DNA from: JAZGER01 sp036480335
GTDB taxonomy: Bacteria > Pseudomonadota > Gammaproteobacteria > DSM-19610
Direction of reading: 5' to 3'
Assembly: GCA_036480335.1 (NCBI GenBank)
Contig: JAZGGH010000040.1
Coordinates: forward strand, 1 to 64,000
Length of the DNA stretch: 64,000 nt
Below are positions 27,238 through 36,285 of this stretch, piece by piece. The notes under the pieces are model-generated. The model saw only the letters and a program-made list of their open reading frames with translations, was not told the DNA's origin and made no database searches. Positions within the stretch are counted from its first letter, which is position 1. The number at the start of each line of letters is the position of its first letter. The translations under genes and the position numbers were made by a program.

Positions 27238-27537
27238 TTATATTTCTTGCTCTGGTAGTTCAAGTAATCTCTCACTGCGCCAGACTCTAATAATATGAAT
27301 TGAGTTTTTCTCCCTCAAATAAACAATACGAAATGGAGGATGAATAAGCTCTCTTATTTTATCTTCGTCAAATTCTGGAACTTTTCTTCCAATATCAGAG
27401 TTGTTACTCAAAGTTTGAATATGGTCAATAATTGAAACTACAAATTGCTCTCCAATTATAGGGAACACCTTCGTCCTTGTAATATTCTTTGATATTTCAA
27501 GATCACTGAAAGCTGAACTGGAAATGAAGATTTTCAC
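27238..27537 (-). CDS. RelE/ParE-family toxin-like protein
   Basis: A 99-residue basic protein of the ParE/RelE fold. The segment RELIHPPFRIVYLREKNSIHIIRVWRSER is the conserved strand pair with the R-x-I/V-Y and late R-x-x-R residues. It follows its predicted antitoxin directly, with the two frames abutting, and would be neutralised by it. Whether the target is gyrase or ribosome-bound mRNA is not decidable from sequence. Confidence 0.8.
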   Translation of the reverse strand: MKIFISSSAFSDLEISKNITRTKVFPIIGEQFVVSIIDHIQTLSNNSDIGRKVPEFDEDKIRELIHPPFRIVYLREKNSIHIIRVWRSERLLELPEQEI

Positions 27538-27807
27538 TCAACTTATGCCCAGCTTCTTTTTAACCTCATCAAGCTCTAGTTCGTTTCCTTCCCTAATTTC
27601 AATTAGTCCTTGAGTAATGGCTTTCATAAACTCACGATTTTCTTCGTTTTCCTCATACTCAGCAAGCCCTTGCACTACGGCGATGCCTTTTCCTCGACTG
27701 GTAAGAAGAATAGGGCGATGAGAATTTTTAGCATGATTCACCACTTTTCCAGGATTGACCTTGAGTTCTGAAAGAGAAATGACATCTTCAGAGAACTTAA
27801 TGTGCAT
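27538..27807 (-). CDS. Phd/YefM-family antitoxin
   Basis: About 89 residues from the ATG at 27807 (a GTG nine bases upstream is less likely). It has the N-terminal Phd/YefM fold (SLSELKVNPGKVVNHAKNSH, then RPILLTSRGKGIAVV), which binds DNA and represses its own operon. The acidic, lysine-rich C-terminal tail would wrap the toxin. It precedes the ParE-like toxin, the usual order. Confidence 0.8.
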   Translation of the reverse strand: MHIKFSEDVISLSELKVNPGKVVNHAKNSHRPILLTSRGKGIAVVQGLAEYEENEENREFMKAITQGLIEIREGNELELDEVKKKLGIS

Positions 27808-27883
27808 GAGGACCACCTTGGATGATTATTAATAAGACCTGATTATAGCACCTATTTACGGGTCTTCAAAAATATAACGCCGG

Positions 27884-28045
27884 CTTCCGTGGTTGTACCT
27901 GAAGGGAATTTCCAGTGGAGAGATGGCGAAGCCTTAAAGGTCCTGGTGGGACCAGAAGCCAGGGGGTTGTCACCCAGCACCGTATCGCGTTTGAAGCAGG
28001 TCTGGGGTCAGGACTATCAGGCCTGGTGCAAGAGTCGGCTGCCTC
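27884..28045 (+). pseudogene. IS256-family transposase remnant (second, different subtype)
   Basis: On the plus strand LPWLYLKGISSGEM reads in one frame and then, after a frameshift near 27925, GEALKVLVGPEARGLSP and STVSRLKQVWGQDYQAW follow in another. This is the region preceding the catalytic domain in IS256-family transposases of the 'GLSPSTVSRLK' subtype. No first or last part of the gene remains. It lies beside the toxin-antitoxin pair. Between it and 28140 I see no gene. Confidence 0.65.
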
Positions 28046-28156
28046 AACATGCTTCCATATGCGGCCAGCATGATAACGACTCAGGGGATGCTTTCTATCC
28101 ATTGCGATACGGGCAATAGTTCTGGCACCGGCTGAACCATTTGATTATTTGGGGGG

Positions 28157-28190
28157 CTGGGGACATAGCCCCAGAGTTCTTTATTTTTTT
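28157..28190 (+). terminator. Terminator-like hairpin
   Basis: CTGGGG (28157-28162) and CCCCAG (28169-28174) surround the loop ACATAG, followed by TTCTTTATTTTTTT. On the plus strand it would end transcripts coming from the transposase relic. It also lies downstream of the FliL-like gene on the opposite strand. Confidence 0.6.
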
Positions 28191-28233
28191 CGGGAGGTCG
28201 ATGGTGAACACTGAAATTTCTCCACCTGTGTTG

Positions 28234-28674
28234 TTACTGCATCACAAAACTCGTAAAAAACACCATTTCGACTGTGCCTTTGCCACCCTCTTCATCAATG
28301 ATTTTCTGGATTTCCTGGATAGCACTGTTTCTGAGTTCATCTTTACCTGCACGGCTTTTTAGCCCTGCGGGTTTCTGGTCGCTGAATAGAAAGACCAGAT
28401 TGTGACGAATCGCCGGTCGATTATCTTCAATGAGTTGTTCCACACTCTTCTCTCTTGTTCCAATCTGTAACTGTATTTGCAGGAAACGAGTACTGCTGTC
28501 TGGCGAAAAATTGACGACAAATGCCGGATCCATCGGGATATAACGCATGGATTTCCCGTTTTCTTCTTTGGTTGCCTCATCACCTTCTTCTTCACTTTCA
28601 GCCAGGCCTGTGATGGGTAGTAGCAGGAAAAGTATCGCAAATATTGCAAACAACTGTTTCAAATCCTTCATCAT
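28234..28674 (-). CDS. Orphan FliL-like protein
   Basis: I chose the ATG at 28674 (MMKDLK); a TTG upstream is less likely. The 146-residue product has a hydrophobic N-terminal segment (LFAIFAILFLLLPITGLA) that could be a signal peptide or anchor, then an acidic linker, then the FliL domain (YIPMDPAFVVNF ... RFLQIQLQI ... PAIRHNLVFLFS ... LRNSAIQEIQKIIDEE). FliL normally sits with flagellar motor genes and supports stator function. None are nearby, so it belongs to the scattered FliL-like paralogues of unknown role. Confidence 0.8.
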   Translation of the reverse strand: MMKDLKQLFAIFAILFLLLPITGLAESEEEGDEATKEENGKSMRYIPMDPAFVVNFSPDSSTRFLQIQLQIGTREKSVEQLIEDNRPAIRHNLVFLFSDQKPAGLKSRAGKDELRNSAIQEIQKIIDEEGGKGTVEMVFFTSFVMQ

Positions 28675-28845
28675 TCTGGCTTTTTCCAAGTGTCATTGTA
28701 TTAATATCAAGAAGGTTAGCGGCCATTTTTACACTGAATTCAGTGTCTGGGAATGTTATCGGTTGATTTTTACTGAATTGGGTGAAGTTCGCCTGTAAAT
28801 CCATTAAAATCAGGCCATTGTTTAGTCACTGATGGCCAAAATATC

Positions 28846-29805
28846 ATGAATATGAATTTCCTTGATTTCGAACAACCGATTGCCGAGCTGGAGGCAAAGA
28901 TTGAGGAACTGCGTTTTGTGGGTAATGATGCGGAAATCAATATCAGCGAGGAAATTGCCCGCTTACAGGGCAAGAGCCAGTCGCTGACCGAATCCATTTT
29001 TAAAAATCTGAAGGCCTGGCAGATTTCTCAGCTTGCCCGGCATCCTCAGCGTCCTTATACGCTGGACTATATTCCATCCATTCTTACAGATTTTGAAGAA
29101 TTGCGCGGTGATCGTGCCTACGCGGACGATGCCGCTATTGTCGGTGGTATCGGGCGTCTGGATGGTCGGCCTGTGATGGTGATTGGACATCAGAAGGGGC
29201 GGGATACCAAAGAGAAAATCAAACGAAATTTTGGTATGCCACGGCCCGAAGGCTACCGCAAGGCCAAACGTCTCATGGAGTTGGCGGAGAAGTTTAATCT
29301 GCCAATTCTGACGCTGATTGATACACCGGGTGCCTATCCGGGAATTGGCGCGGAAGAACGCGGTCAGAGCGAGGCGATTGCACGCAACCTTTTTCTGATG
29401 GCTGATTTGAAAGTACCGATCATCTGTACCGTTATCGGTGAGGGCGGTTCAGGTGGTGCGTTGGCAATTGGCGTTGGTGATGTCATGATGCTGCTGGAGT
29501 ACAGCATTTATTCTGTGATTTCTCCAGAAGGGTGCGCAACAATTTTGTGGAAAAGTGCTGACAAGGCAGAAGAGGCCGCTGAGGCACTGGGTGTGACCTC
29601 TGCCCGCTTGATGGAGCTTGGTCTTATTGACCGGGTTGTTAGTGAGCCACTTGGCGGTGCGCATCGGGCGCCTGCTGAAATGGCGGCAAGTCTAAAACAG
29701 CAATTGATTACTGAGCTGGATCGCCTTGAATCAATTCCAGTCGATAAACTGGTTGAGATGCGATATGAACGGTATATGTCTTACGGTATGTATGTCGAAA
29801 AATAA
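28846..29805 (+). CDS. accA: Acetyl-CoA carboxylase carboxyltransferase subunit alpha
   Basis: A 319-residue AccA of normal length. The N-terminus NFLDFEQPIAELEAKIEELR is nearly invariant in gammaproteobacteria. The crotonase-like core includes GRDTKEKIKRNFGMPRPEGY and the biotin/CoA site GEGGSGGALAIG. With AccD it transfers the carboxyl group to acetyl-CoA to make malonyl-CoA. The start may be two codons downstream (28852). A three-gene cassette follows in the same direction after 54 bases. Confidence 0.96.
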   Translation: MNMNFLDFEQPIAELEAKIEELRFVGNDAEINISEEIARLQGKSQSLTESIFKNLKAWQISQLARHPQRPYTLDYIPSILTDFEELRGDRAYADDAAIVGGIGRLDGRPVMVIGHQKGRDTKEKIKRNFGMPRPEGYRKAKRLMELAEKFNLPILTLIDTPGAYPGIGAEERGQSEAIARNLFLMADLKVPIICTVIGEGGSGGALAIGVGDVMMLLEYSIYSVISPEGCATILWKSADKAEEAAEALGVTSARLMELGLIDRVVSEPLGGAHRAPAEMAASLKQQLITELDRLESIPVDKLVEMRYERYMSYGMYVEK

Positions 29806-29859
29806 TCTGGTTAAAATTACCATTAACGAAATAAATTCATTGCAGGAGCAGGAGAAATC

Positions 29860-31056
29860 ATGACCGAGTTAACAACAATCCCATCACAGACCGATATAAC
29901 GGTAACCCCTCTAAAATACCTTGATCAGGCTATGAACAAGTTGCGTGATCTTGGTCTGGTATCAGAGTCGACAGATGAGGCGCCAATTATTGCACTTATC
30001 AATAGAATATCTGATCTGGATGAGGCAAAAGCGATTGTGATTGCACGCACTTTGAACCAGTCATCACACTTTAATGAAGTCGTGCGTGAACAAATAGAAG
30101 CCATGCGCATTGGCGAACGTTATAAAGATATCGCCCAGGCTTTCGACAGTATTCGCGATGATGCCAAAAACATGGTTGACCAGCTTGATGATGGCAAGGT
30201 TGATGTGGTCGAGCGGGTGCAGAATGTCTGGATGAAAATATCGCGCGGTGATATTCCTGCGCGCTTCCAGGAAATCAAGCAAATCTATCTGGATGTTACC
30301 AAAGACTCCCATGAGCAAATTGAGCGTGAACAGTTGATTCTAGATGCCTATCGAGATTTCCGTGGAGCATTGAAGCAGTCAGAAGTGCTGGCGCTGGATA
30401 TTCTGAAAAAAGCGCAATGGGAGCTGGATCAGGCTAAGCAGAATCTCAGCAATGCTTCTGAAGTATTGAATAGCAGCAAAGAAGAGCCACGTGAAACCAT
30501 CGCCAGGCTGGAGCTGTTACGCGATGAGCGTTTACGTGAATTGCAACTCGCCGACGACCGTTACCAGATTGCCAAGGATCTCGCAGATAATTTGACATTG
30601 AGTTATAGCACCACTGAAGTTGTTATGGCGCGTTTACTGCAGACAACCCAGGCCAAACAGCGCGTGTATTCGCAGTCGGTTACTTTCTTTGGTACCAATG
30701 AAACAGTGTTAACTGCGTTGAGTGCTTCTTTTACCGGTTTATGGGGCTTGCATGAAAGCACTCAGGTGTTGAAAGAAATGAAAGAAGGTGTCAGTAAGAG
30801 TCTGGAAGTGCTGGCTGAAGTAGGCGGCAAGATACAGGAAGAGGCAATCAGGGAAGGTTATGGGCCGACTATTCGTGCCGATGCCGTTAAAAAACTGGTG
30901 CAGTCTGTTGTCAGTTATCAGGAGCGCAGTTTTCAGTTGATTGAGGAAATGCGTACTGCAGCAACTCGTAACGCTGATGAAGTACGTGAAGCAGTAGAGG
31001 GCGGTAAACGCAGGCTTGCCGAACTGGCGCGTTCAGGCAATATTCTGACGCTGTAA
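29860..31056 (+). CDS. Coiled-coil cytoplasmic protein of unknown function, cassette gene 1
   Basis: A 398-residue, almost wholly helical, acidic protein with no signal peptide or membrane segment. Long heptad-rich stretches occupy about 130-260 and 320-395. A less helical middle (SVTFFGTNETVLTALSASFTG) separates them. I do not recognise a named family; the look is reminiscent of TelA-type 'cell surface' coiled-coil proteins but I cannot show homology. AGGAGCAGGAG precedes the ATG. The next two genes follow closely (35 bases, then 7), so the three probably work together. Confidence 0.7.
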   Translation: MTELTTIPSQTDITVTPLKYLDQAMNKLRDLGLVSESTDEAPIIALINRISDLDEAKAIVIARTLNQSSHFNEVVREQIEAMRIGERYKDIAQAFDSIRDDAKNMVDQLDDGKVDVVERVQNVWMKISRGDIPARFQEIKQIYLDVTKDSHEQIEREQLILDAYRDFRGALKQSEVLALDILKKAQWELDQAKQNLSNASEVLNSSKEEPRETIARLELLRDERLRELQLADDRYQIAKDLADNLTLSYSTTEVVMARLLQTTQAKQRVYSQSVTFFGTNETVLTALSASFTGLWGLHESTQVLKEMKEGVSKSLEVLAEVGGKIQEEAIREGYGPTIRADAVKKLVQSVVSYQERSFQLIEEMRTAATRNADEVREAVEGGKRRLAELARSGNILTL

Positions 31057-31091
31057 CTAATAACCGCTCACTGCAAAAGAGATAATCCAAT

Positions 31092-32369
31092 ATGGTTCAG
31101 TCCACTGCAACATCAGGCGACATCAAATTAAATGATGTCATGCTGGCGATGGATATTGCCGATACCCTGCGGCATAAAAAGCTGCTCGTTGAACGTGTTC
31201 TGAATGAGGACACGCAACGACAGAAACTGATTGACAGGATTCGATCGATTTACGAATCTCAGGGCATTGATGTTTCTGACGCAGTCATTGAAGAAGCCGT
31301 CAAGGCTATTCGCGACAAACGGTTTTCCTACAATCCGCCACCGGATGGCCTGGCGACCAGATTCTGGAAACTCTATGTCAGGCGCGGTCAGTGGGGCAAG
31401 AAAGTGGCGGCGGGATTTGCTGCCATTTTGGCCGCTTTCGGTATTCATTACGGTGTCGTGACCGTGCCTCAAACTGCAGAGCTGAAACATCAGATAACCA
31501 CCCTGAATGATGGCATCAAAGAGGCCGGGCAGGATATTGATCTGTTGTCTGACCGGCTTGTCAGAGTGAATCAAAGCTATGCCACCTTACACCGTGAATT
31601 TCCCGTGACGCTACAGAAAACCGCCGAGGATATCAGAAAGGATATTGCGACTGATTTGCAAAAAACAGGGCAATTACTCAAAACAGCTCGGGAATTTTCT
31701 CTGCAGCCAGATTTGAAGCCGGGAAATTTTGTTGAAAGGAAAAAACCCGCCACGGTACAACTGGAGCAGCAACAGACGGTTTTGTCTAAAGTAGAAAATC
31801 GACTGGATCGTGCGGAAGAACTGATTCAGTTATTGCAGGAGCTCGATCAGGTTCCGCAGGAGCTGAAACGATTGAATCAGGTGATTGTGGATGTTGCTCA
31901 GGAACCGGCTGGTAAGTTGCAGGCAGATGCTTTACTCAAGACGGGGTTTACCGCATTACGTAGTCGTGATGGCGAAAAGATTCATCAGTCGCTGGTATCT
32001 ATGCAGGAATTGCTGGCTTTGCTTGAGCGCGAATACAGTTTGCGAATTGTAGCCAGGCCAGGAGAGCGTAGCGGTGTCTGGCGACGGCCCGATACGAATA
32101 GTCTGGCAAAAAACTATTATCTGATTGTTGAAGCAATTTCGGCGGATGGTGAGATCCTGGCAATTCCTGTTACATCGGAAGAGACGGGTGAGCTTGTGGA
32201 TACAAAAACCTGGGGAGTTCGGGTATCAGCAACGGATTACAATCGAATCGGGGCTGACAAACAGGATAATGGCATCATTGAACAGAATATCGTGGCAGTG
32301 AAGAAACGCGGCTTTCTGAAACCGGACTACCGGATAAATACAACAGGTGGAACGATCACAAAATGGTAA
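31092..32369 (+). CDS. Membrane-anchored coiled-coil protein (DUF6384-like), cassette gene 2
   Basis: A 425-residue protein. Residues 1-85 form a helical domain (LAMDIADTLRHKKLLVERVL, then RIRSIYESQGIDVSDAVIEEA) that I associate with the DUF6384 family. One membrane helix follows at about 100-122. Coiled coil occupies about 125-300, and the C-terminus is a beta-rich domain (YYLIVEAISADGEILAIPVTSEE ... WGVRVSATDYNRIGADKQDNG). The long C-terminal part would lie across the membrane from the first domain. Function unknown. Confidence 0.65.
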   Translation: MVQSTATSGDIKLNDVMLAMDIADTLRHKKLLVERVLNEDTQRQKLIDRIRSIYESQGIDVSDAVIEEAVKAIRDKRFSYNPPPDGLATRFWKLYVRRGQWGKKVAAGFAAILAAFGIHYGVVTVPQTAELKHQITTLNDGIKEAGQDIDLLSDRLVRVNQSYATLHREFPVTLQKTAEDIRKDIATDLQKTGQLLKTAREFSLQPDLKPGNFVERKKPATVQLEQQQTVLSKVENRLDRAEELIQLLQELDQVPQELKRLNQVIVDVAQEPAGKLQADALLKTGFTALRSRDGEKIHQSLVSMQELLALLEREYSLRIVARPGERSGVWRRPDTNSLAKNYYLIVEAISADGEILAIPVTSEETGELVDTKTWGVRVSATDYNRIGADKQDNGIIEQNIVAVKKRGFLKPDYRINTTGGTITKW

Positions 32370-32376
32370 TAACAGA

Positions 32377-33864
32377 ATGAGTGGACGTCAGGTTCTTGCA
32401 CAAATAGACCGTACTCTGCAACAGATCCGAGAAGATCTGCAGGGCATGGAAGACAGGGTATCGTTATCTGCAGAGCAACTAGTGGAGCTGCGGCAGCATG
32501 AATCTTCCATATATCGTAAGTTGGCAGAACTGCGCATAGACGATTTTCAATCGGGTAGTTTTCTACAGGATCTGGATGCTGCAGAGCATCAGGCTGCCAA
32601 ATTGCTGGTGGAAAGAAAACAGGCGCAGGCCGAGCTAATGCAGAAAATTGAAGCTTCCCGCCTGACATTGAATGAGCTGGAGGCTGCACGCCAGTCACAG
32701 GTGGAACAACTGCACAAGGCATCGGAAACGATGCAACAACAGATTGATGTCACCTATGCCTCTCTGCAGAAAACAGAAGCCTATCAAACACAGCAGGCAA
32801 AGACACAAAAGGCAGTGGATACACTCGCGGCAGCCGAAAAAAAGGTTAAACAGGCAGAGCAGGACCAGAACACCAAAGGCCAACCTTTTCGTGATGACAG
32901 CTTGTTCGCATATCTGTGGAAAAAGCATTACGGGACGGCAGAATATAAAGCAAATTTCATTGCTCGGTTTTTTGATCAGATGCTGGCAAGACATATCCGT
33001 TTTGAATCTGCAAGGCAGAATTATTTTATGCTGGAAGAAATTCCCCGGCGTTTGCTGGACCACAGTAAAGGTCTGCAGAAAAAACTCAATGAAGAAATGG
33101 CAGCTTTGTCTGAACTGGAAAAGCAGGCAGAAAAGGCCGATGGTGTGCCTGCGCTTGAAGCTGTTGTTGATGAAGAAAAACAGCGCCTGGTAGCGCTGGA
33201 TGCGGATATCAATCAGCAGGAAGAAGTCTTTGCCGGACTGATTGACGAAGAAGAGATCTATATCTCTGGCAAGGATGATTATTTCAGGCAGGCGATTTCT
33301 GTACTGGTGAATAATTTTCGTGCCGAGCCTATCCCCGAGTTACGTCGTGAAGCGGAATTGACCTATGGCTATGAGGATGACTCGCTGGTCAGTCAGCTCG
33401 GCCAGCTACGTTCCCGCAAGGCTTCGCTGGATCAGGGTATGCAGGATAACTCGCAGGTGCATCAACAATACAAAAAACGCTTGCGTGATATGGAAGATAT
33501 TCGTCGCAGTTTTAAGCAATATGATTACGATGCTTCCAACTCGCGTTTCAATGATCCTCAGTCACTTGAAATTCTGCTGCGGGAGTTTCGTCGTGGTGCT
33601 ATCAATGCTGATCGTGTGTGGGTGGCAATCGAACGCAATCAGAAGTTTATCCGTTACCGGAATTATCCTTCTTCTGGCGGTATCGGCTTCCCGGGTGGTA
33701 TCTCTTTCCCCGGTTCTGTGCGTATTCCGCGGGGCATTCGTATTCCTGGTGGTCTGGGAGGTATTCTCGGTGGCATGCGTGGCGGTGGCGGTGGATTCAG
33801 GCTACCTCGCGGTGGTGGTGGCCTGGGTGGCGGAGGTGGTTTCCGTACCGGAGGTGGTTTTTAG
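32377..33864 (+). CDS. Coiled-coil protein with Gly-rich tail, cassette gene 3
   Basis: I place the start at the ATG seven bases after the preceding stop (MSGRQVLAQIDRTL); an upstream ATG overlaps the previous gene and adds ten atypical residues. The 495-residue product is mostly coiled coil (about 5-170 and 220-400) and ends in about 60 residues of Gly/Pro/Arg-rich sequence (FPGGISFPGSVRIPRG ... GGGGGFRTGGGF) like the low-complexity tails of some surface or phase-separating proteins. No family recognised. Its stop codon overlaps the stop of the opposing cytochrome gene. Confidence 0.65.
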   Translation: MSGRQVLAQIDRTLQQIREDLQGMEDRVSLSAEQLVELRQHESSIYRKLAELRIDDFQSGSFLQDLDAAEHQAAKLLVERKQAQAELMQKIEASRLTLNELEAARQSQVEQLHKASETMQQQIDVTYASLQKTEAYQTQQAKTQKAVDTLAAAEKKVKQAEQDQNTKGQPFRDDSLFAYLWKKHYGTAEYKANFIARFFDQMLARHIRFESARQNYFMLEEIPRRLLDHSKGLQKKLNEEMAALSELEKQAEKADGVPALEAVVDEEKQRLVALDADINQQEEVFAGLIDEEEIYISGKDDYFRQAISVLVNNFRAEPIPELRREAELTYGYEDDSLVSQLGQLRSRKASLDQGMQDNSQVHQQYKKRLRDMEDIRRSFKQYDYDASNSRFNDPQSLEILLREFRRGAINADRVWVAIERNQKFIRYRNYPSSGGIGFPGGISFPGSVRIPRGIRIPGGLGGILGGMRGGGGGFRLPRGGGGLGGGGGFRTGGGF

Positions 33865-36155
33865 TGTTGTCGGTTTCGCTGTTTGATCTGTTGTAGAAGC
33901 ATTTTTGCATTTTCATTCCAGGGGGCGATCCTGAGCCATAAGCCTGTGGTTTTTTCAGCCTCTTTATAGTGGCCGGCATTCATGAGTGCCGGCACCAGGG
34001 CAAGGAGTATTTCCTGGTGTGATGGGTTGAGATTGTGCGATACCCTGAGCATATTCAGAGACGCCTGTTTTTTTCCTGCACTATCCAGTGCCAGCGCATA
34101 GACGTATTTCAGATAGGCATTTTCTGCATCCAGATCACTGGCTTTTTTGAACATAGCGAGTGCTTTTTCCTGTCGGTCTGTTCGAATTAATAGCAAACCG
34201 TATGCGTGATAGAGTTCGGCCGTATCCGGCATTAACGACAGGGCCGTATTTATTAACGGCTCTGCTTTATTATCCTGATTCTGTTGCCGGTATATATCTG
34301 CCAGATTGAGGTAGGCTGGAATATAAAATCGCTCGATTCGTATTGCCGCCTGGTAATGGGTTTCTGCTTTTTCCATGGCGCTGGTTTGTCGGTAATAATT
34401 GGCCAGATTAGTCAGCGAGGCAGGATCATCCAGATTTTCCTGCAGTGAATGCAGGTATTCCCCGATGGATGTTTCATAGTGTTTCGACAGGGTTTTGTCT
34501 TTTAACAACTGCTGATTGCCAGCGATAGTGGATGCTGCCCGAATTCTCACTGCTCTGACGGGGTCGTTTAGTAACTTTGCAGCAAGTTTGATGCGTAGTT
34601 GCGAGGGTAGCGTGTCGATGATGTCTAGTGATGCCAGTCGAATTTTTGGGTCAGTATGTTGAACATACTGTTGGCTGGCTGCATAGGTGTCAGCGCCAGG
34701 ATATTGTGATAGAAGAGTGATGGCTGTAGCTTTTGCTATTGTTGGGTATGCAGTGTTGTTGGCTGCCAGTAGCAGTAATCGATGGGCATCGGGTATTCCT
34801 TGTCTGCCTGCATCCAGAGCGGTGGCAAAATGAGCTGCTGGTGACTTTTCTTTGCCATACCATTGTTCAAGGACTGTCTGCGCCCATTGATTGTTTTTGC
34901 CTTTATGGCAAGTGGTACAGACATTGGGTGTATCCATTTGCAGTGACAAATCGGGCCGTGGAATCCTGAAGCTGTGATCATGTCGCTGGTCTATCTGCAT
35001 AATATTTTTGACCGGCATATGACAGGATACACACAAGGAAGAAGTGGAATCCAATGGGTGAAAATGATGTTTTTCTGTGGCATAGTTTTTTGCGGAATGG
35101 CAGCGACTGCAGAGCTGATTGCCTTCGGCTTTTAATTTCAGGCTATGTGGCTCATGGCAGTCTGAACAGATAACACCTTGACGGTACATCTTACTTTGCA
35201 GGAACGAACCATAAACATAGACTTCATCATCTGCCTGGCCATCAGCGGTGTATAGCCCTGCTTCCAGTGTGGACGGTACATAATGATCAAGAAAAGCAGA
35301 GCCATGTTGATACTGTCCCCAGATATTGCTTCGCCGTGAGTGGCAACGGGCGCAGGTGGTTATTTCTGCATCGGATGATTTTTTTACCGGCGAGCGTTTG
35401 GCGTTACCTGTTTGTTTGTCCTGTTTCCATAAGTGTGAATCTTCCAGGTGAATTGCAAGACCGTTATTGGCAGATAGGCTGTTGCTGTCAGTTGCATTGC
35501 TTGCCCATGCAACATGTTTGCTCCCAGGTCCATGACAAGCTTCGCAGGAAACATCCAGGTCGCTCCAGGATGTCTGGTAGTTGTTCGTCGCTGCATCATA
35601 GTTTTTTCTCAGGTCTGTTGAATGGCATTCAGCGCAGGCAAGATTCCAGTTTTGCCGCAATCCTGTCCAGTGCAACAGATGCGTATGTGTCACCTGTTCA
35701 TCAGGATATAGATGGAACCAGCGTTGCCCCTGTTCTTGTTTTGGTCTTGTATCCCAGGCAATGGTAAAGGCCTGCAATCTACCGCCAGGGATTTCAATCA
35801 GGTATTGTTGTAACGGATAGATGCCAAAAGTGTATTTGATTTCAAATTCGGCAAGCTTGCCATCTGCGCCATCGGTTCTGACATAAAAATGATTGTCTTT
35901 TTTCAGAAACACAGATTTTGTTCCCGCGTATTCATAAGCCCGGTTAGAAAAATCTCCCAGTACCGTTTCTTCGTTGGCAATCTGCATCGCCAGGTCGTGG
36001 TGTGAATTCTGCCATAAGGCGACTTCTTTACTGTGGCAGGTCTTGCAGGCAGCGATTCCTGTGTACTCAGGGTTTTTCTGGTGAGTATATATTTCATCGG
36101 TCTCGCTCACTGGCGAGTAGAAAATAAAAGCTATTATCAATAATTTAAGCATCAC
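33861..36155 (-). CDS. Secreted octahaem c-type cytochrome with TPR repeats
   Basis: A 764-residue exported protein with a short signal peptide. Eight CxxCH haem-binding motifs lie at about 37, 174, 204, 268, 330, 349, 375 and 413. The layout resembles cytochrome c554/NapC-NrfA-type multihaem proteins. Residues about 450-560 look like HEAT-type helical repeats, and about 570-764 carry at least five TPRs (NLANYYRQTSAMEKAETHYQ, YLNLADIYRQQNQDNKAEPL, and so on). Similar haem-TPR fusions occur in environmental bacteria without a settled function. Periplasmic electron transfer is inferred. It is divergent from the first sulfatase. Confidence 0.88.
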   Translation of the reverse strand: MMLKLLIIAFIFYSPVSETDEIYTHQKNPEYTGIAACKTCHSKEVALWQNSHHDLAMQIANEETVLGDFSNRAYEYAGTKSVFLKKDNHFYVRTDGADGKLAEFEIKYTFGIYPLQQYLIEIPGGRLQAFTIAWDTRPKQEQGQRWFHLYPDEQVTHTHLLHWTGLRQNWNLACAECHSTDLRKNYDAATNNYQTSWSDLDVSCEACHGPGSKHVAWASNATDSNSLSANNGLAIHLEDSHLWKQDKQTGNAKRSPVKKSSDAEITTCARCHSRRSNIWGQYQHGSAFLDHYVPSTLEAGLYTADGQADDEVYVYGSFLQSKMYRQGVICSDCHEPHSLKLKAEGNQLCSRCHSAKNYATEKHHFHPLDSTSSLCVSCHMPVKNIMQIDQRHDHSFRIPRPDLSLQMDTPNVCTTCHKGKNNQWAQTVLEQWYGKEKSPAAHFATALDAGRQGIPDAHRLLLLAANNTAYPTIAKATAITLLSQYPGADTYAASQQYVQHTDPKIRLASLDIIDTLPSQLRIKLAAKLLNDPVRAVRIRAASTIAGNQQLLKDKTLSKHYETSIGEYLHSLQENLDDPASLTNLANYYRQTSAMEKAETHYQAAIRIERFYIPAYLNLADIYRQQNQDNKAEPLINTALSLMPDTAELYHAYGLLLIRTDRQEKALAMFKKASDLDAENAYLKYVYALALDSAGKKQASLNMLRVSHNLNPSHQEILLALVPALMNAGHYKEAEKTTGLWLRIAPWNENAKMLLQQIKQRNRQH

Positions 36156-36285
36156 AACGTAGATATTACATTAATTACATACGGTGGACTTTAACAGATT
36201 CCCTGCTGGTTTTAACATAATAACACTGAAAATGTGGTATTCTGTTGCTAACAAATAAGAAGATCCTGGAAATTAAGAGGGACTG

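Noticed and set aside
27150..27240. Possible integron attC site downstream of the toxin gene (GTTAGAC core on the minus strand)
   Set aside because: The core heptamer fits, but no paired inverted core and no attC-like folded structure could be found.
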